64,000 bases of DNA, from the NCBI GenBank assembly GCA_905147135.1, contig LR990055.1, positions 3,535,001-3,599,000 of the forward strand. The letters are read 5' to 3'. Positions 1-10,760 of this stretch are shown here, piece by piece; the first letter of the stretch is position 1; every line of letters starts with the position of its first letter. This stretch comes from Blastobasis lacticolella. Taxonomy: Eukaryota; Arthropoda; Insecta; Lepidoptera; Blastobasidae. A program made the translations under genes and the position numbers. Below the pieces are notes generated by a model, which made no database searches, was not told where the DNA came from, and saw only the letters and a list, made by a program, of their open reading frames with translations.

Positions 1-869
1 CAAATTCGTTTTTTTATTGCGTTTTTTTTTATTTTTAACCTGATTTTTCCGACGTAATGACTGGACTAAATAGATACATAGGGAAGGAAGGCGGGAAGCG
101 ACTTTGTTTTATTATACTATGTATCCGTCTAACAGCTCAGTTTGTTGTTATTTCCGTTCGTCCAACAGTCTTACTAAACCAAGTATAAAATCAAGTCATT
201 TAATTCCTATCAGAGTTACAAAACAACGATGACTAATTTATAGTCGACCGTGTTACGTAACACTTTATATATGTGTGTATGTATATATACAACCTTTGAA
301 CAGTCCATCGTAAGACAAGAACACTCATTAAAGCAGTGGCAATCAAGGCAGACCGGAGATGACAAGCGGCATCGAAATTATAACTTTATCAAACGCCGCG
401 GTGGCGCCACTATCTATCGCTCGATTGTGATATTACATAACAGCGTAGTTAGTTCGCCGAATCCCCGTCTGCGGCGACAAAGCCTGTGAAGCTGTAGGTC
501 GTTTTTTTACCTTGTTCGTTATTCACTTTTATGAAACGTATAAGTACGAACATAATTTACAAATGTTACCTCTTTGTTTCCCAGTGGCTACGAAGCATGG
601 ATAACTTGGAAAACCGGTCAGTACATACAAATCTAGTTTTTAATGCGGTTTCTTTGGTTGTAAAAAATACAGTAGCTGGGCAAATAATCTGTTCCCCACA
701 TGTGCCCTTTCTGACTTTGTCTACATCACACAAGTACTACAGTTCTCTACGTAGCTCTCTTTTCAATAATTTAAAAACTATCTCATCTTTTAGACGCTTC
801 TGTTAAATTTTCCTTTTTTGCAATTATGTGTGCAACAAATCTAAATAAATAAAATAAATATATATTCTT

Positions 870-1106
870 GGGTATATTCACACAGCGCCACCTCGCCCCA
901 AAGTAAGCAAAGCTTGTGTTATGGGTGTTAGATAACTAATAAACTAGTTATACCTTTTTGTTTTAAAATACATACTAATTATACACACTACACCCAGACC
1001 CGTGACAAATTGAAACGATGAATTTCAATTTCTGCTGGGAATCGAAACCGGAACCTCTTCGTTTCGACCGGCATGTTAACCAACTGAACCACTACAGTCA
1101 GGTCGT
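870..1106 (-). repeat. tRNA-derived SINE, family B
   Basis: Read on the minus strand, it starts with a tRNA-like head (an A-box-like stretch with GTTGGTTAACATG and a B-box-like GGTTTCGATTCCC) and ends in the body containing AAGCTTTGCTTACTTTGGGG. Other full or partial copies lie at 2437-2512, 4443-4510, 13977-14165, 46866-46985 and 60720-61112, all on the minus strand. Confidence 0.75.
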
Positions 1107-1386
1107 ACCTATCTCTCTTCTTGTGATTTAATTATTATTAGATACTTTGTGCCTACAAGCCTCCGTTGGATCTCAGCAACTTGGCCACCTATGATTTCTT
1201 ATAATAGCACACCCACCGCACATCTTAATGTGGTATACGACGATCCGGTGCGTGCACGGATCACTTTACAGAAGATTAAGGACCCCCTGCGGTTTAATAG
1301 GAAGCCATAACATTTGCAATTAGAGACACAAGCTGTTGTTGCTTACGACTCATCTTGGACAAATTTTTGGAATCAACTACTGGAAC

Positions 1387-1590
1387 AGAGGCGCAACTTC
1401 GTTCGCGTACGCCTACTTCATCCCTACTTAGCCTTTTTTCTTGCTTATAAACCTTGTTCTTGAATCACTATATATATTGTTGAAAACCGCATGAAAATCC
1501 GTTGCGTAGTTTGAAATATCTAAGCGTACATAGATACATAGGGACAGACGGCGGGAGGCGACTTTGTTTTATTTTTTTATGTTATACGGC
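1387..1590 (+). repeat. Non-LTR retrotransposon 3' end (ACTTCGTTCGCG family)
   Basis: It starts near ACTTCGTTCGCGTACGCC, continues through CTTGCTTATAAACCTT, and ends with GGGACAGACGGCGGGAGGCG. Related copies are at 17936-18185, 18958-19130, 56952-57410 and 60572-60715, with terminal fragments at 77-125, 13125-13215 and 61117-61155. No coding part remains in the window. Confidence 0.6.
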
Positions 1591-2436
1591 AGACGGCATG
1601 CGGTATAGTTAGATTTTATCTTTATCGAGATTTATAAACGAAAGCATTCCATCCTACCATGTGAGTAAAGCTTATTAATTAGATAGGTATTGGAATAAAT
1701 TAACAAAGTATTAATTTCATAACGCATTGTATCTGTTAATACAAACACTAACTGTTTGAAGTAAAATATAATTTGTAAATTTGGATATGGAAGCCCAAAC
1801 AATTTTTCCCATAACTACAAATTTATAATATGAATTGGAATCAACAGATTTCCAATTAATTCAAACATCGGCGTGATAAGAGTATAAATTAACAAAATAA
1901 CATACAAACTCACTCCAGTTGGAGTACACAATGAAATCATTACATGACGTCATTATAACCTAACTTAATGACTCAGCAAACAAATCAAGCTAATTGAGGA
2001 AGCGACAATTAAACATGCAAGATAACATTTCCAAGCAAAACGCAACTGCGAAATGCATAGCCATATCCTCTCATATAATCAATGCTATTTCCTGTTAGTG
2101 GGAATTTTAGAAAGTGAGTTTTTTAGAAACCCTTTGTGAATAAAGACGAGGTATCTTAAGAAAAAAAGCGAAAACTATCACCAATAGCAACTATGACTCG
2201 TACATTCTTTCAATGTACCTCATTCCTGTGTACTCTAGCTTATCCCTAAAACGTTAACGAATTCCCATCCCGATGTATCACCAGACAGAGTTTACCAAAT
2301 CTAAAGCTAGCTACCTGGCTACTAGTATTTGTAACTTGGACGTTGGAATCTCCGTGGCCATTAAATTGATTTAAAAAATGAATATACTAACAGGAAGGTA
2401 ATGTTTTAGAGTAAATAAATAAATAAATATTCGAGG

Positions 2437-2512
2437 ACAAATTCGCACAGCGCCATCTAGCCCCAAACTAAGCAAAGCTTGTACTATGGGTGCTAGAGTA
2501 GGTACGTTTGAT
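2437..2512 (-). repeat. SINE family B, 3' body fragment
   Basis: It matches the body of the element at 870-1106 (CAGCGCCATCTAGCCCCAAA on the plus strand) but lacks the tRNA-like head. Confidence 0.6.
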
Positions 2513-2789
2513 CCAAGATTAGGATCCCGTGGGATAGTTGAATGTTTACAGTGACACGAACCAGGCGCGAGACAAACCGCGTGAACAGCTAGAAAACAAT
2601 AACCTAATATGACTAATACTGACACAGTTGATCGTCATAATCAATCAACAATGTAACTGCTTCCCAGCTGTTTGCGCGTGCGCATTACTCGAATGTAAAC
2701 TTTAAATTTTCCCACGGAACACATAATACAGATCTCTGGGTATTTCCTCATACATAGTATTATGTTTATTAAGGTCCTAGGTCCATATT

Positions 2790-3030
2790 CAGCAGTAGCC
2801 GTTTCTTTACCCCCTGACGAAAAAAGAGACCCCTCTAATTATATAAGTTTGATGTGAGTTTCTGTGACTCTGTGGCGGTGTGTGTCTGGCTGTGGCATCG
2901 TAGCTCCCGAACGGATGGACCCATTTGGATGAGGTATTCTATATTTGAAAGCCAGTTTAATCGAGATGGTTCAGTGCTTTGTTTCATGAAAATCTGTTAA
3001 GCAGTTTAGAAAATATTTGAATAAACGTAA
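2790..3030 (+). repeat. Dispersed repeat, partner of 44510-44690
   Basis: It contains GCATCGTAGCTCCCGAACGG and GTTTCATGAAAATCTGTTAA. A diverged reverse-strand copy sits in Marcal1 intron 4 (44510-44690), with matching segments in the same order. It is probably a LINE 3' UTR. Confidence 0.5.
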
Positions 3031-3091
3031 AATTGGTCGAGGGTTATCTGGCAATTTCTGTCGGTGAGGTTTGTATTTGACCTCATCTCAC

Positions 3092-3210
3092 CTGAAGGGA
3101 AGCGACGATGAGGTCGAAGATGTAGCATGCTTATCCAGAAAACTCCTATTCACTCTTGACTTAAAAACTCCAAGGTTACGTCCAACGGATGAGATGACTA
3201 ACAGTAGTTT
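3092..3210 (-). repeat. Jockey-like retrotransposon 3' fragment
   Basis: It is a reverse-strand match to the 3' part of the element at 3374-3746: GACGATGAGGTCGAAGATG, then the complement of the CTTTAAGGCTAGAGTGAATA region, diverged. It lies about 160 bp from the copy in the opposite orientation. Confidence 0.5.
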
Positions 3211-3373
3211 CTATACGTCACCAATTCGGATCGAGCGCATACCACAGCTAATCAAAAGAGAGTGCCCAATTCAACACAACAATAAAACATGAAGATAATC
3301 AGCGAAATCGTAAAACCCAACGATAAGGCACATCCTGTCATAGAAAGATAATCAAACATCCTGCGGGTTCCAT

Positions 3374-3746
3374 ATGGTTGGTTTCACAAGGCGGCAGAGT
3401 GAAGGAGAGTGTGCGAAGCAGCTGCACGACCTCATTCCGCCGGCCCCTTTCCGCCATCGGGAAACGCGATCCGGGCGAGCGCTTCATCCTTATGTCGTGG
3501 ATCTTCCAGCCATCCGCACGAACCGCTTTGGCTCGACCTTTTTAATGCGTACGGCTAAGGAATGGAACGCTTTGCCTGTGGGTGTGTTCCCTGATCAATA
3601 TAATCTGGATGCCTTTAAGGCTAGAGTGAATAGGCTGTTCCAAGACGGGCATGCTTCATCTTCGGCCGCATCGTCACTTACCAACAGGTGAGATGGCGGT
3701 CAAATGCCCGACTTGTTTGTCATAAAAAAAAAAAAAAAAAAAAAAA
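3374..3746 (+). pseudogene. Non-LTR (jockey-like) retrotransposon ORF2 C-terminus with poly(A) tail
   Basis: The 105-codon open stretch reads through TNRFGSTFLMRTAKEWNALP and ends in FPDQYNLDAFKARVNRLF. That is the usual last segment of jockey-type reverse transcriptase ORFs, after the thumb region. It is followed by a stop, a short 3' UTR and 23 consecutive As (3724-3746). The catalytic parts are missing, so this is a 5'-truncated dead copy. Related pieces are at 3092-3210, 6897-7030, 10625-10760 and 23075-23290. Confidence 0.8.
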
Positions 3747-4442
3747 GATAACACATACTTTCTGAGTTCGTACTTTTTGTTGTCAGCATGACTAAACTGC
3801 AACAATTGCCTACGATTAACCAAAATATGATAGTGTTTATTGCTTAACGCTAGGTGTGATGCAAACGCGGAAATACGGGTTTCTTGAAAAAAATACTAGC
3901 TGTTTCGTTATGTTCGTTGGTATGATATATTTTTTCCAGGTTTGTGAACGAGAACCCGTTTTGGACGCTTTTAGCTAACATTGTTTTGTTCTTGTTTCAG
4001 TTCTCATGATATCGCAATTGAATGAATTCATATATCATAGATGGCGATGACCAATACTCTACCCTTCGCTATGAACTTCTGAACCAAACATTTATTACTA
4101 AATTCCCGAAAGTTCCAGTACCAAACACTATTGTTAGCTGCTTATATTTAAGTAACGAATACACCATTGTTTTCGATAAATGCTAGTAACAACTTCACCG
4201 AATTTTGCTTTAACAACTGAAACGGTTTTATGTTATGTATTTGGCAATTCTTGAGTGAATCCCTACAGTAGGTATTGCAAATATACATGGAAAGGGTTTC
4301 GGCAGTGGTGCTTACTATCAGGCGAGGTTCTTTTGTTTATCATAGTGGTGCAATTAGTATTGTTCTGGTGTGGTTCTCTAAATTGTGACAGAAACAATTC
4401 TAATAAGCTGGCTACGTGGTTAAAATAAGAAATTTTATCTTC

Positions 4443-4510
4443 TTGGACAAATTCACACAGCGCCATCTAGCCCCAAAGTAAGCAAAGCTTGTGTTATGGG
4501 TGTTAAATAG
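4443..4510 (-). repeat. SINE family B, 3' body fragment
   Basis: It is a short copy of the CAGCGCCATCTAGCCCCAAAG body, lacking the tRNA-like head. Confidence 0.6.
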
Positions 4511-5467
4511 CTGATAAACTAATTAAATGCTTTATGATCAATTGAATAAAATAAAATAAATAAAAATAATCATAATGAATTCTGTAAATTGAGTTATTTG
4601 TAAATATTATAAACGTGTAAGTCTGCTTTCATTATTTACTTTCGCTATTACAGGTTATTAACTTTTGCAATGTCGTCATATGATTTATGTCAGTTTTCGG
4701 TGCAAATCAAGTGCAATATAAGTTTAATTAATACAGAAAACATCTGTGTTGGCTTACACCACATTATTATACACATGGTTACACATTCAGTCGTCCGAAC
4801 TCTGAATATACTATCTAAGGCGATGGATAAAAACAGCAATAATAAAGCACGTTTATAAATTAATAAAATTTAAATTTTCGAGTAAAAAGACAGTACACGA
4901 TAAGAACTTTCGTGATCCTCAATAGGATTACATTGGTAAACCTTTGTCGAGAAAGCCTCAGCATTGTATCATGCATTCTAAATTTAGAGCATTTTACAAA
5001 AATCTAGGCCGCGTTTTTTATAATGTGTGAGAGACGATGGATCACATTTTGGTTGATTAACATCAAACAAATACACAAAATTGTGCAAAAAGAATCTATA
5101 AACATTTATATATGTATATGAAAATTAAATGTTGAATAATAATTTTATTCGGTTTTGAAATATGTTTTCAAAATATGAAACATATAATAAGGCTTTATAA
5201 ACGATACAATACGATGAGCGCATTCCTCGTTCTCTTATCAGTGGCCAAGTCATGAGCAAATTAAATCATTAACTGACGTCAATAATGACATGAATTAAGT
5301 TGATTCATTGTGAATAAAACCTAACCAAATTAAAAATGTATTAAACTACTTTATTGATACATTGTTTTAAGAGAGGCAGGGCATAGCGGGTTACTTCAAA
5401 TTGGGGCCATCCGACTGGGGAAGTACAGAATGCCGATGCCAAACATTACCATGTTTTTTAAATAGTA

Positions 5468-5585
5468 CTCTAGGCGTAGCACAAGTTGCTCTCGCGCGCG
5501 ATAATCGAAAAAAGCGCGACATAGGTATTGCTATCTCTTTCGTCTTAGTATTGAGAGAAAGAGACAAAAGCTCTCTCTAGGGGCC
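5468..5585. repeat. Half copy of a long-hairpin MITE
   Basis: It contains GCACAAGTTGCTCTCGCGCG and TATCTCTTTCGTCTTAGTAT, one arm of the palindromic element at 15022-15275. Confidence 0.65.
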
Positions 5586-5589
5586 ACTG

Positions 5590-5770
5590 TGTTCCTGTCG
5601 GTGAGCAAAGTGCCATGGGGTGGGGATTTGGGGAGCCGTGGCTTTGGCAGTGGAGGGACTTTTTGCATTTTTGCTGTCAGAACAAAGTGTTATAGCCGTT
5701 TTGCTAGTACGCAAAGGCAGCGGTGACTACTTTCCATCAGGTGGCCCGCTTGCCTATTTGCCTATCTAAA
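5590..5770 (+). repeat. Dispersed repeat with TTTCCATCAGGTGGCCCGCT end
   Basis: The right end, TTTCCATCAGGTGGCCCGCT followed by TGCCTATTTGCC, recurs at 24835-24925, 25415-25450, 43040-43115, 50140-50182 and 54480-54540, often followed by an A-rich tail. It is likely a non-autonomous retroelement 3' end. Confidence 0.5.
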
Positions 5771-5962
5771 CAAAAGTGACTCAATATATAATGAAACAAC
5801 AACGGTAATGTAAATGGTGGTAAATAGATATTTTATCACACGGTGTTTCTTTAGAAACACTTGAAAGATATCAATAACTCTAGCCGTTGTCTTTGCTATT
5901 GTTATCATGAGATGTCACTCATCATAAATAGGTCAATATTCCAGGTACAACTAGTGTCAAAT

Positions 5963-6056
5963 AAGAAGAGACTTGGCGGGTCACGTGGTTCGACTTGCGC
6001 TGTATACGATTACCTGCGCGAAATCCCCTCCACTGACATTTGACAAGTCTCTTCTT
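5963..6056. repeat. Inverted repeat pair of 13 bp
   Basis: AAGAAGAGACTTG (5963-5975) and its exact complement CAAGTCTCTTCTT (6044-6056) are separated by 68 bp. This may be a remnant of a small inverted-repeat element. Confidence 0.45.
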
Positions 6057-6129
6057 TCGTGACGCGGATTATACTGAGTAACTCGCACGTCAATTTCAGG
6101 TTGTTTTTATGCTGGGTGTGAAAAACGAG

Positions 6130-6420
6130 CGGAAAGCCCATGTGATGGTAAGCAGTAACTGTCGCCCATAACATCTACAATGCATGCATTAAGATTGCAG
6201 GTTTAGTTTTAGTACTCTGTACAAAAATTCTGAAATGCAGGTGGGACGTCACAGTGAGGACTGAAATCAAACGCCTCTTGCCTGTAATTTTTCTGGCTAC
6301 CTCATCCTTCAAACTGGAACACAACAATGCAATCATTGTTGCTTCCAGAAATAGAAATAGCTGTGATAGGTGCTCACCCAGGCGGACTCCTCAGAACGAG
6401 TCCTAGGCGATTATATTAAT
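6130..6420 (-). repeat. Dispersed repeat shared with 42825-43115
   Basis: It shares ACATCTACAATGCATGC-like, CAACAATGCAATCATTGTTG-like and GGCGGACTCCTC-like segments with a reverse-strand copy in Marcal1 intron 3. It is diverged, with the class unknown. Confidence 0.45.
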
Positions 6421-6677
6421 TAAAATAATAGTTGAACAACAAACAATGGTTCAATCCAAACAGTTGCAAACATCCCTTGAACCTTCACCGTCAATAACAT
6501 ACGAATCTCTAGCAACCTTGGGACCAGGCCTCTGAGCAATAGTACCACCAAGTAGGCCAAGGTGAGCTCGCGTGAAAGCATTTCACCAAGCCATTACCGT
6601 CAATATCGACATTTACTGCCGCCATATCCACCATGCCATCATGTCAACCGGTGGAAGGGTAGGTTTCTGATTGAGGG

Positions 6678-6713
6678 ATCTATCCTGCAAGCAACAATGC
6701 TTGCAGGATAGAT
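6678..6713. repeat. Perfect 16-bp hairpin with ACAA loop
   Basis: ATCTATCCTGCAAGCA (6678-6693) and TGCTTGCAGGATAGAT (6698-6713) are exactly complementary with a 4-nt loop. It lies in a diverged repeat and resembles GCAACAATGCTTGCA in the repeat at 42895-42915. Confidence 0.85.
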
Positions 6714-6896
6714 ACGGCTTAAAAGAAAGTAAAGAAATGTAGCGAATTCAATTGCAGTAATCTCATTTGCCGCCGAGTACCATAAAAATAAAAAACTATA
6801 GGGAGCAGATTCAAAGCACCCAAATACGTAATAGACACGTTTTATGTAGAACCATTAGATACAACTCATATCCTAACGAAAACATTATATCTACGT

Positions 6897-7030
6897 CATT
6901 ATAATCTGGATGCCTTCAAGGCTAAAGTGAATACGGAAGAGGCTGTCCCTAGACAGGCATGCTCCATCTTCGGCCGCATCTACACTTGCCACCAAGAGAA
7001 ATGGCGGTCAAATGACTGGCTAGTCTAATT
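6897..7030 (+). repeat. Jockey-like retrotransposon 3' fragment
   Basis: It matches 3600-3715: TATAATCTGGATGCCTTCAA, then CATCTTCGGCCGCATC and ATGGCGGTCAAATGAC. It is broken by small indels. Confidence 0.7.
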
Positions 7031-7122
7031 AAAAACAAGATTGTTTGTCCAAATTAAGTCATTAAGATCGTTGCCAGCAACCTTAAAAAACAAGAGATAT
7101 TACGCAATGCCAGACACGGCCT

Positions 7123-7370
7123 CATCATCGCAGCCCGTAACAGTCAACTGCAGGACTTAGGGCCTCTCCCACGAAAGGGGATGTTATTGCACCACGCTTG
7201 GCAGGCGGGTTGGAGATCGCAGTGTTTAAATATAACAATGGAAAATACTGCTGCCCATTTTCCAGACTACGGGGACTTGATCTTTTGCCTCGAAAACGTT
7301 AGTCGCCTTGCACGACACCCATGAGTGTAAGGGGTTGGTGCTATTCTACTCTGCCGGACACCACACGGCC
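7123..7370 (+). repeat. 250-bp dispersed element (family C)
   Basis: It runs from CATCATCGCAGCCCGTAACA to CTCTGCCGGACACCACACGG. Its orientation is arbitrary and taken as plus here. Copies are at 8093-8243 plus 8541-8615, 13503-13765, 21377-21630, 27037-27335 (mosaic), 46646-46866, 50183-50436, 61757-61992 and 63107-63340. Fragments or diverged copies are at 13068-13113, 32133-32280 and 33006-33150. ATG-rich triplet tails next to some copies suggest a retroposed, SINE-like element. Confidence 0.75.
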
Positions 7371-7385
7371 TACGTATAACTAATT

Positions 7386-7546
7386 ATTGCATCTTGGCGT
7401 TAATGTCCCGGTTAAACTCTCGCGCACGAGAGCCCGGGGTCCACCTTGACCATGATCCAGGATTTGGCAGATCAGGTAACTACAGTGGAGCGACTGCCAT
7501 TTGACCTCCACGACCCTGCTACCAGGGGGACCCGACCAGATTGGAT
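7386..7546 (-). repeat. tRNA-derived SINE, family A (truncated)
   Basis: This is the 3' part of family A, with ATCTTGGCGTTAATGTCCCG and GACCATGATCCAGGATTTGG on the plus strand. The tRNA-like head is missing. Full copies are described at 59361-59724 and 37036-37366. Confidence 0.7.
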
Positions 7547-8092
7547 CAAGATATTACATATAATTAATTAATAATTTGTAAAATATAAAAACTTCTTCGC
7601 CTCCTTCAAGCTCCTTTCGGCTTGTCTAAGGGTAGCTGGAAGAGATCCCGTTGTGGGATAACGTCTCCTTTGCTTTATAAGCATTTTCTTTTGTAATCCA
7701 CTATTTTTATTCATTGCAATAAATAGTTTACATACATACATACTTTTTACGAGTTTTACGATGTGTTCACACGAAAATATGACTGTGAAATACATAAAAC
7801 TTCAAAGTGAAATGGAAATAAATACAATACGCTGTATTACGTTTGATAAATAGCTAAGTTGCTTGCGAAGTAAACAGAGACTCACGCCGTCGCATGTTTG
7901 AACATGTGATTAGATACAGAAATTGAGTAAATGATGTACGCTTAACGTGTGCATAACGATTCCATTTCAAATACTGACTATAAATTAGACAAATACACTA
8001 CATACTCGTATCCAAAGCAAGGAAGTTTCATCATATTATTTCGAGACCACATTGTTCCATTTGCTACGGTCCTGACAATCTTTCCATGCGTG

Positions 8093-8615
8093 CTCACCAC
8101 AGCCCACAACAGTCCACTGCAGGACTTAGGGCCTATCCCATGGCTTGGAGATCGCAGTGTTCTAAATATAAGAATGGAAAACGCTGCTGCCCATTTTCCA
8201 GCCTACGGAGACTCTTAGATATTTTGCGTCGAAAACATTAGTCAAAAGTCAAACAAAAGTCTCCGACATCATGTTTTAAAGGATTTTTCAACCGTTGAAT
8301 AAGAATATCTACGATGAAAAATGCGGGTAGATTAAAATACCATGTTTGGAATGTTAGCTTTTGTCTACGTTAGTATCAATATTCTGTATATGTGCCGAGT
8401 CAACGCTTTAGTAACATTCTATGTACCTATTTAGCTTACAAGTATCTAACCTCAACGCTTATTCAAGGTAATTAGTATATAAGTTAACTATATTTTCCAA
8501 TGTAAGCGAAATTGTATTTCTTTTTTGGAAAATAAATCATAACATTAGTCGCCTTGTACGACACCCACGAGTGTAAGGGGTTGGTGCTATTTTACTCTGC
8601 CGGACACCACACAGC
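8093..8615 (+). repeat. Family C element split by a 297-bp insertion
   Basis: The left part (8093-8243) and right part (8541-8615) together make one family C copy. The joint sequence AACATTAGTC is present at both edges of the interruption (8234-8243 and 8541-8550), an exact 10-bp target duplication around the insert at 8244-8540. Confidence 0.75.
8244..8540. mobile_element. Unclassified 297-bp insert with 10-bp target duplication
   Basis: The insert starts AAAAGTCAAACAAAAGTC and ends GGAAAATAAATCAT. It has no clear terminal inverted repeats and no ORF. The A-rich end and variable-length duplication would fit a retroposed sequence. Confidence 0.55.
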
Positions 8616-8842
8616 TGGTTGGCTTAGAGTATTTTTAAGGAGTGCGGGAGCACTCTCCATCCAAACGTAGTTTGATCATATTGTCAATATTACGCAATCA
8701 AAGCCAATGAAACTTTGTAGACGTGATCCAGAAACCAATGCTTGTTGTTTTTCAGAATTTCATTAAAACATATCGTTACAAAATTGTACGGGATTTCAGA
8801 TTTCCATACAAAATTTTTAATCCTGTGTAAATTTGAGACAGT

Positions 8843-9013
8843 AGGTATAGGGGGTAGGGGTAAGATAGTGGTAGGGTCGGGGTAATATAGTGGTAGGGTA
8901 GGGGTAAGGTAGTGGTAGGGTAGGGGTAAGGTAGTGGTAGGGTAGGGTTAAGGCAATGGTAGGATAGGGTAGGGGTAAGGTAGCGATAGGGTAGGGATAG
9001 GATAGAGTAGGGT
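8843..9013. repeat. GT/G-rich minisatellite, unit about 22 bp
   Basis: Degenerate tandem copies of GGGTAGGGGTAAGGTAGTGGTA are present. G-runs on the plus strand could form quadruplexes. The two overlapping open frames on the minus strand (PYPYP-like) are artefacts of the repeat. Confidence 0.85.
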
Positions 9014-9430
9014 GGGAGCAACTACCTATCACATGCAGCATGTGTGATGCACGCTCACTTAAAAGTCTGTCTGGCGGTGGCGTGGGGGCCGGGTCGCTCT
9101 TTTCCCTCAAATATGGTTGAATTGGACGATGGCTGGGCCCTGCGTTATACTCGTGAACGGGTGCTGCCTTGGTGGACTGGCTTACTCTTGCTGTAGTTTT
9201 AGGTGGTTTTTCTTAATTATACTAGACATACCTGCGAGTATATAATATAATATAGCGTTCCGGCTCTGTCTGGCATTGTCGAGGCCGGTTCGGTTGTGGT
9301 TGGCGAGGGATACGTTTATCTACAGCCATAGGGCGGTCAGCGTGTCACTGTGTGTTTCCTTCCTACTTTCCTACCCCTCTCCTTTTTGACGATTGAAAGA
9401 GATATTTAATGTCCTAATCAATAAAGAAAT

Positions 9431-9454
9431 TTTGATTTTGATTTTGATTTTGAT
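9431..9454 (+). repeat. (TTTTGA)n tail of a retroposon
   Basis: About four TTTTGA units follow AATAAAGAAA, the usual simple-repeat 3' tail of some insect non-LTR elements. The preceding 9120-9430 may be its 3' UTR. Confidence 0.6.
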
Positions 9455-9738
9455 AGTGCCTAATATAGTTAAGAATAGCCGAGGAAACCTGTGCGAAGCC
9501 GGGGCGAGTCGCTATTTACATATAATTTTGCTAGTATTGGCATAATTATTCGTCCCAGGATGTTATTTTTGTTACGTTCGGTTAATAATAGAAACAAACA
9601 TGTTAATTAAATCAAAATTACTGATTATGGAGCACGCAACTAATAATAACATTACAGGATTTTAAAACTGCAAAAATTAACGGTCTCAACGTTACTTCAT
9701 CGCAATCGAAAATAAGGTAAACCGTAACACGACGAGAG

Positions 9739-9960
9739 CATTATGAATTAAATCACCTTTTGTACACCTGTTCTACTTTATTATGCTAATTTTAATAAAT
9801 TGCAACCGGTTTCGAATTATTTATTTATTTAAAAACTTTATTGCTATCTAAAAAACTAAAAATAATACAATTGGCGGATTTAAAGCCATCAAGGCTTACT
9901 CATTACTCATCTTGAGGTAATGGAACTAGTGTACAAAAGGTAATTTAATTCATAATAATG
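9739..9960. repeat. MITE with long terminal inverted repeats
   Basis: The left end CATTATGAATTAAATCACCT and the right end, whose complement starts CATTATTATGAATTAAATTA, pair over about 35 bp, including TTTTGTACAC. The centre has an A-rich segment. A related half copy lies at 45205-45310. Confidence 0.65.
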
Positions 9961-10164
9961 GAGTTCCATCATGAGGTCACAACACAAAGTGTCAATATTT
10001 ACGAGATTATTTACAACTAGAAATTTTAATACCCATAATTGTTGGTATTGTTACAACTTGTTTGATATAATTGTAGTGATTGACAAATAAAAAACACCAA
10101 CCAATCACTATAGCGTAGAAGTGAATACACTAAGAAAACAACCAAAGATAAAGCATACTGAAGG

Positions 10165-10330
10165 CCGGGACTAGCTTGGAGCATACGCCCCAATGAAAAT
10201 TGCATACCAGGTCAAGTTTCTAAGGCTGCTCCGGCGAATCTAGGGCTTCGTGACGTCATAATCGCACGTAAACACTTAGCCCGTGACCGAATTCAGAACA
10301 AATGTCATGTGTTTATTCTCGGTTCGCGAT
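10165..10330. repeat. Diverged repeat pair with 11560-11690
   Basis: Both carry CAGGTCAAGTT followed by CTAGG or CTAGGG and TGACGTCA-type segments in the same order. Class unknown. Confidence 0.35.
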
Positions 10331-10624
10331 ACAAAATCCAGCCCAAGGAAAACGGTCGCGTTGACTACCAGTTTTAAATACGTAACAGTGGTGTGACATT
10401 TTTTACGTACTCCAGCCGGGTGCCTAATTTTCGCGCTCATGACATCTCGAATACGAAATTTTTATAGCTAAATATCTCTATTAAAAACGTTATTTAAAAC
10501 GATCTTCGGTTGAAAATAAGTTTTTTTGCTTATAATAGAGATTCAGTGACTTTTTAATATATATTTGTGGCTAGAAAAAATTTCGAATTCAGTTGTCGAA
10601 AGCGTTAGAATCGCCCCTCAAACA

Positions 10625-10760
10625 TTTGAGCGCCATCTCAATGCGGGAACGTGGTAAGTGAAGATGCGGCCGAAGATGAAGAATGTTTGTCGAGACAGCC
10701 TACTCACGTCGAGGTGCGGTGGTATCCAGTGTATACTGTTCGGGGAATGTTTTATCCCCG
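10625..10760 (-). repeat. Jockey-like retrotransposon 3' fragment
   Basis: The reverse-strand copy contains GAAGATGCGGCCGAAGATGA and GAGACAGCCTACTCAC, matching the complement of 3620-3690. It is broken downstream. Confidence 0.6.

Noticed and set aside
8843..9013. Telomeric repeat
   Set aside because: The unit is GGGTAGGGGTAAGG-like, not the insect TTAGG/CCTAA repeat.
8776..9110. PYPYP-rich proteins on the minus strand
   Set aside because: They are translations of the G-rich minisatellite in two frames.
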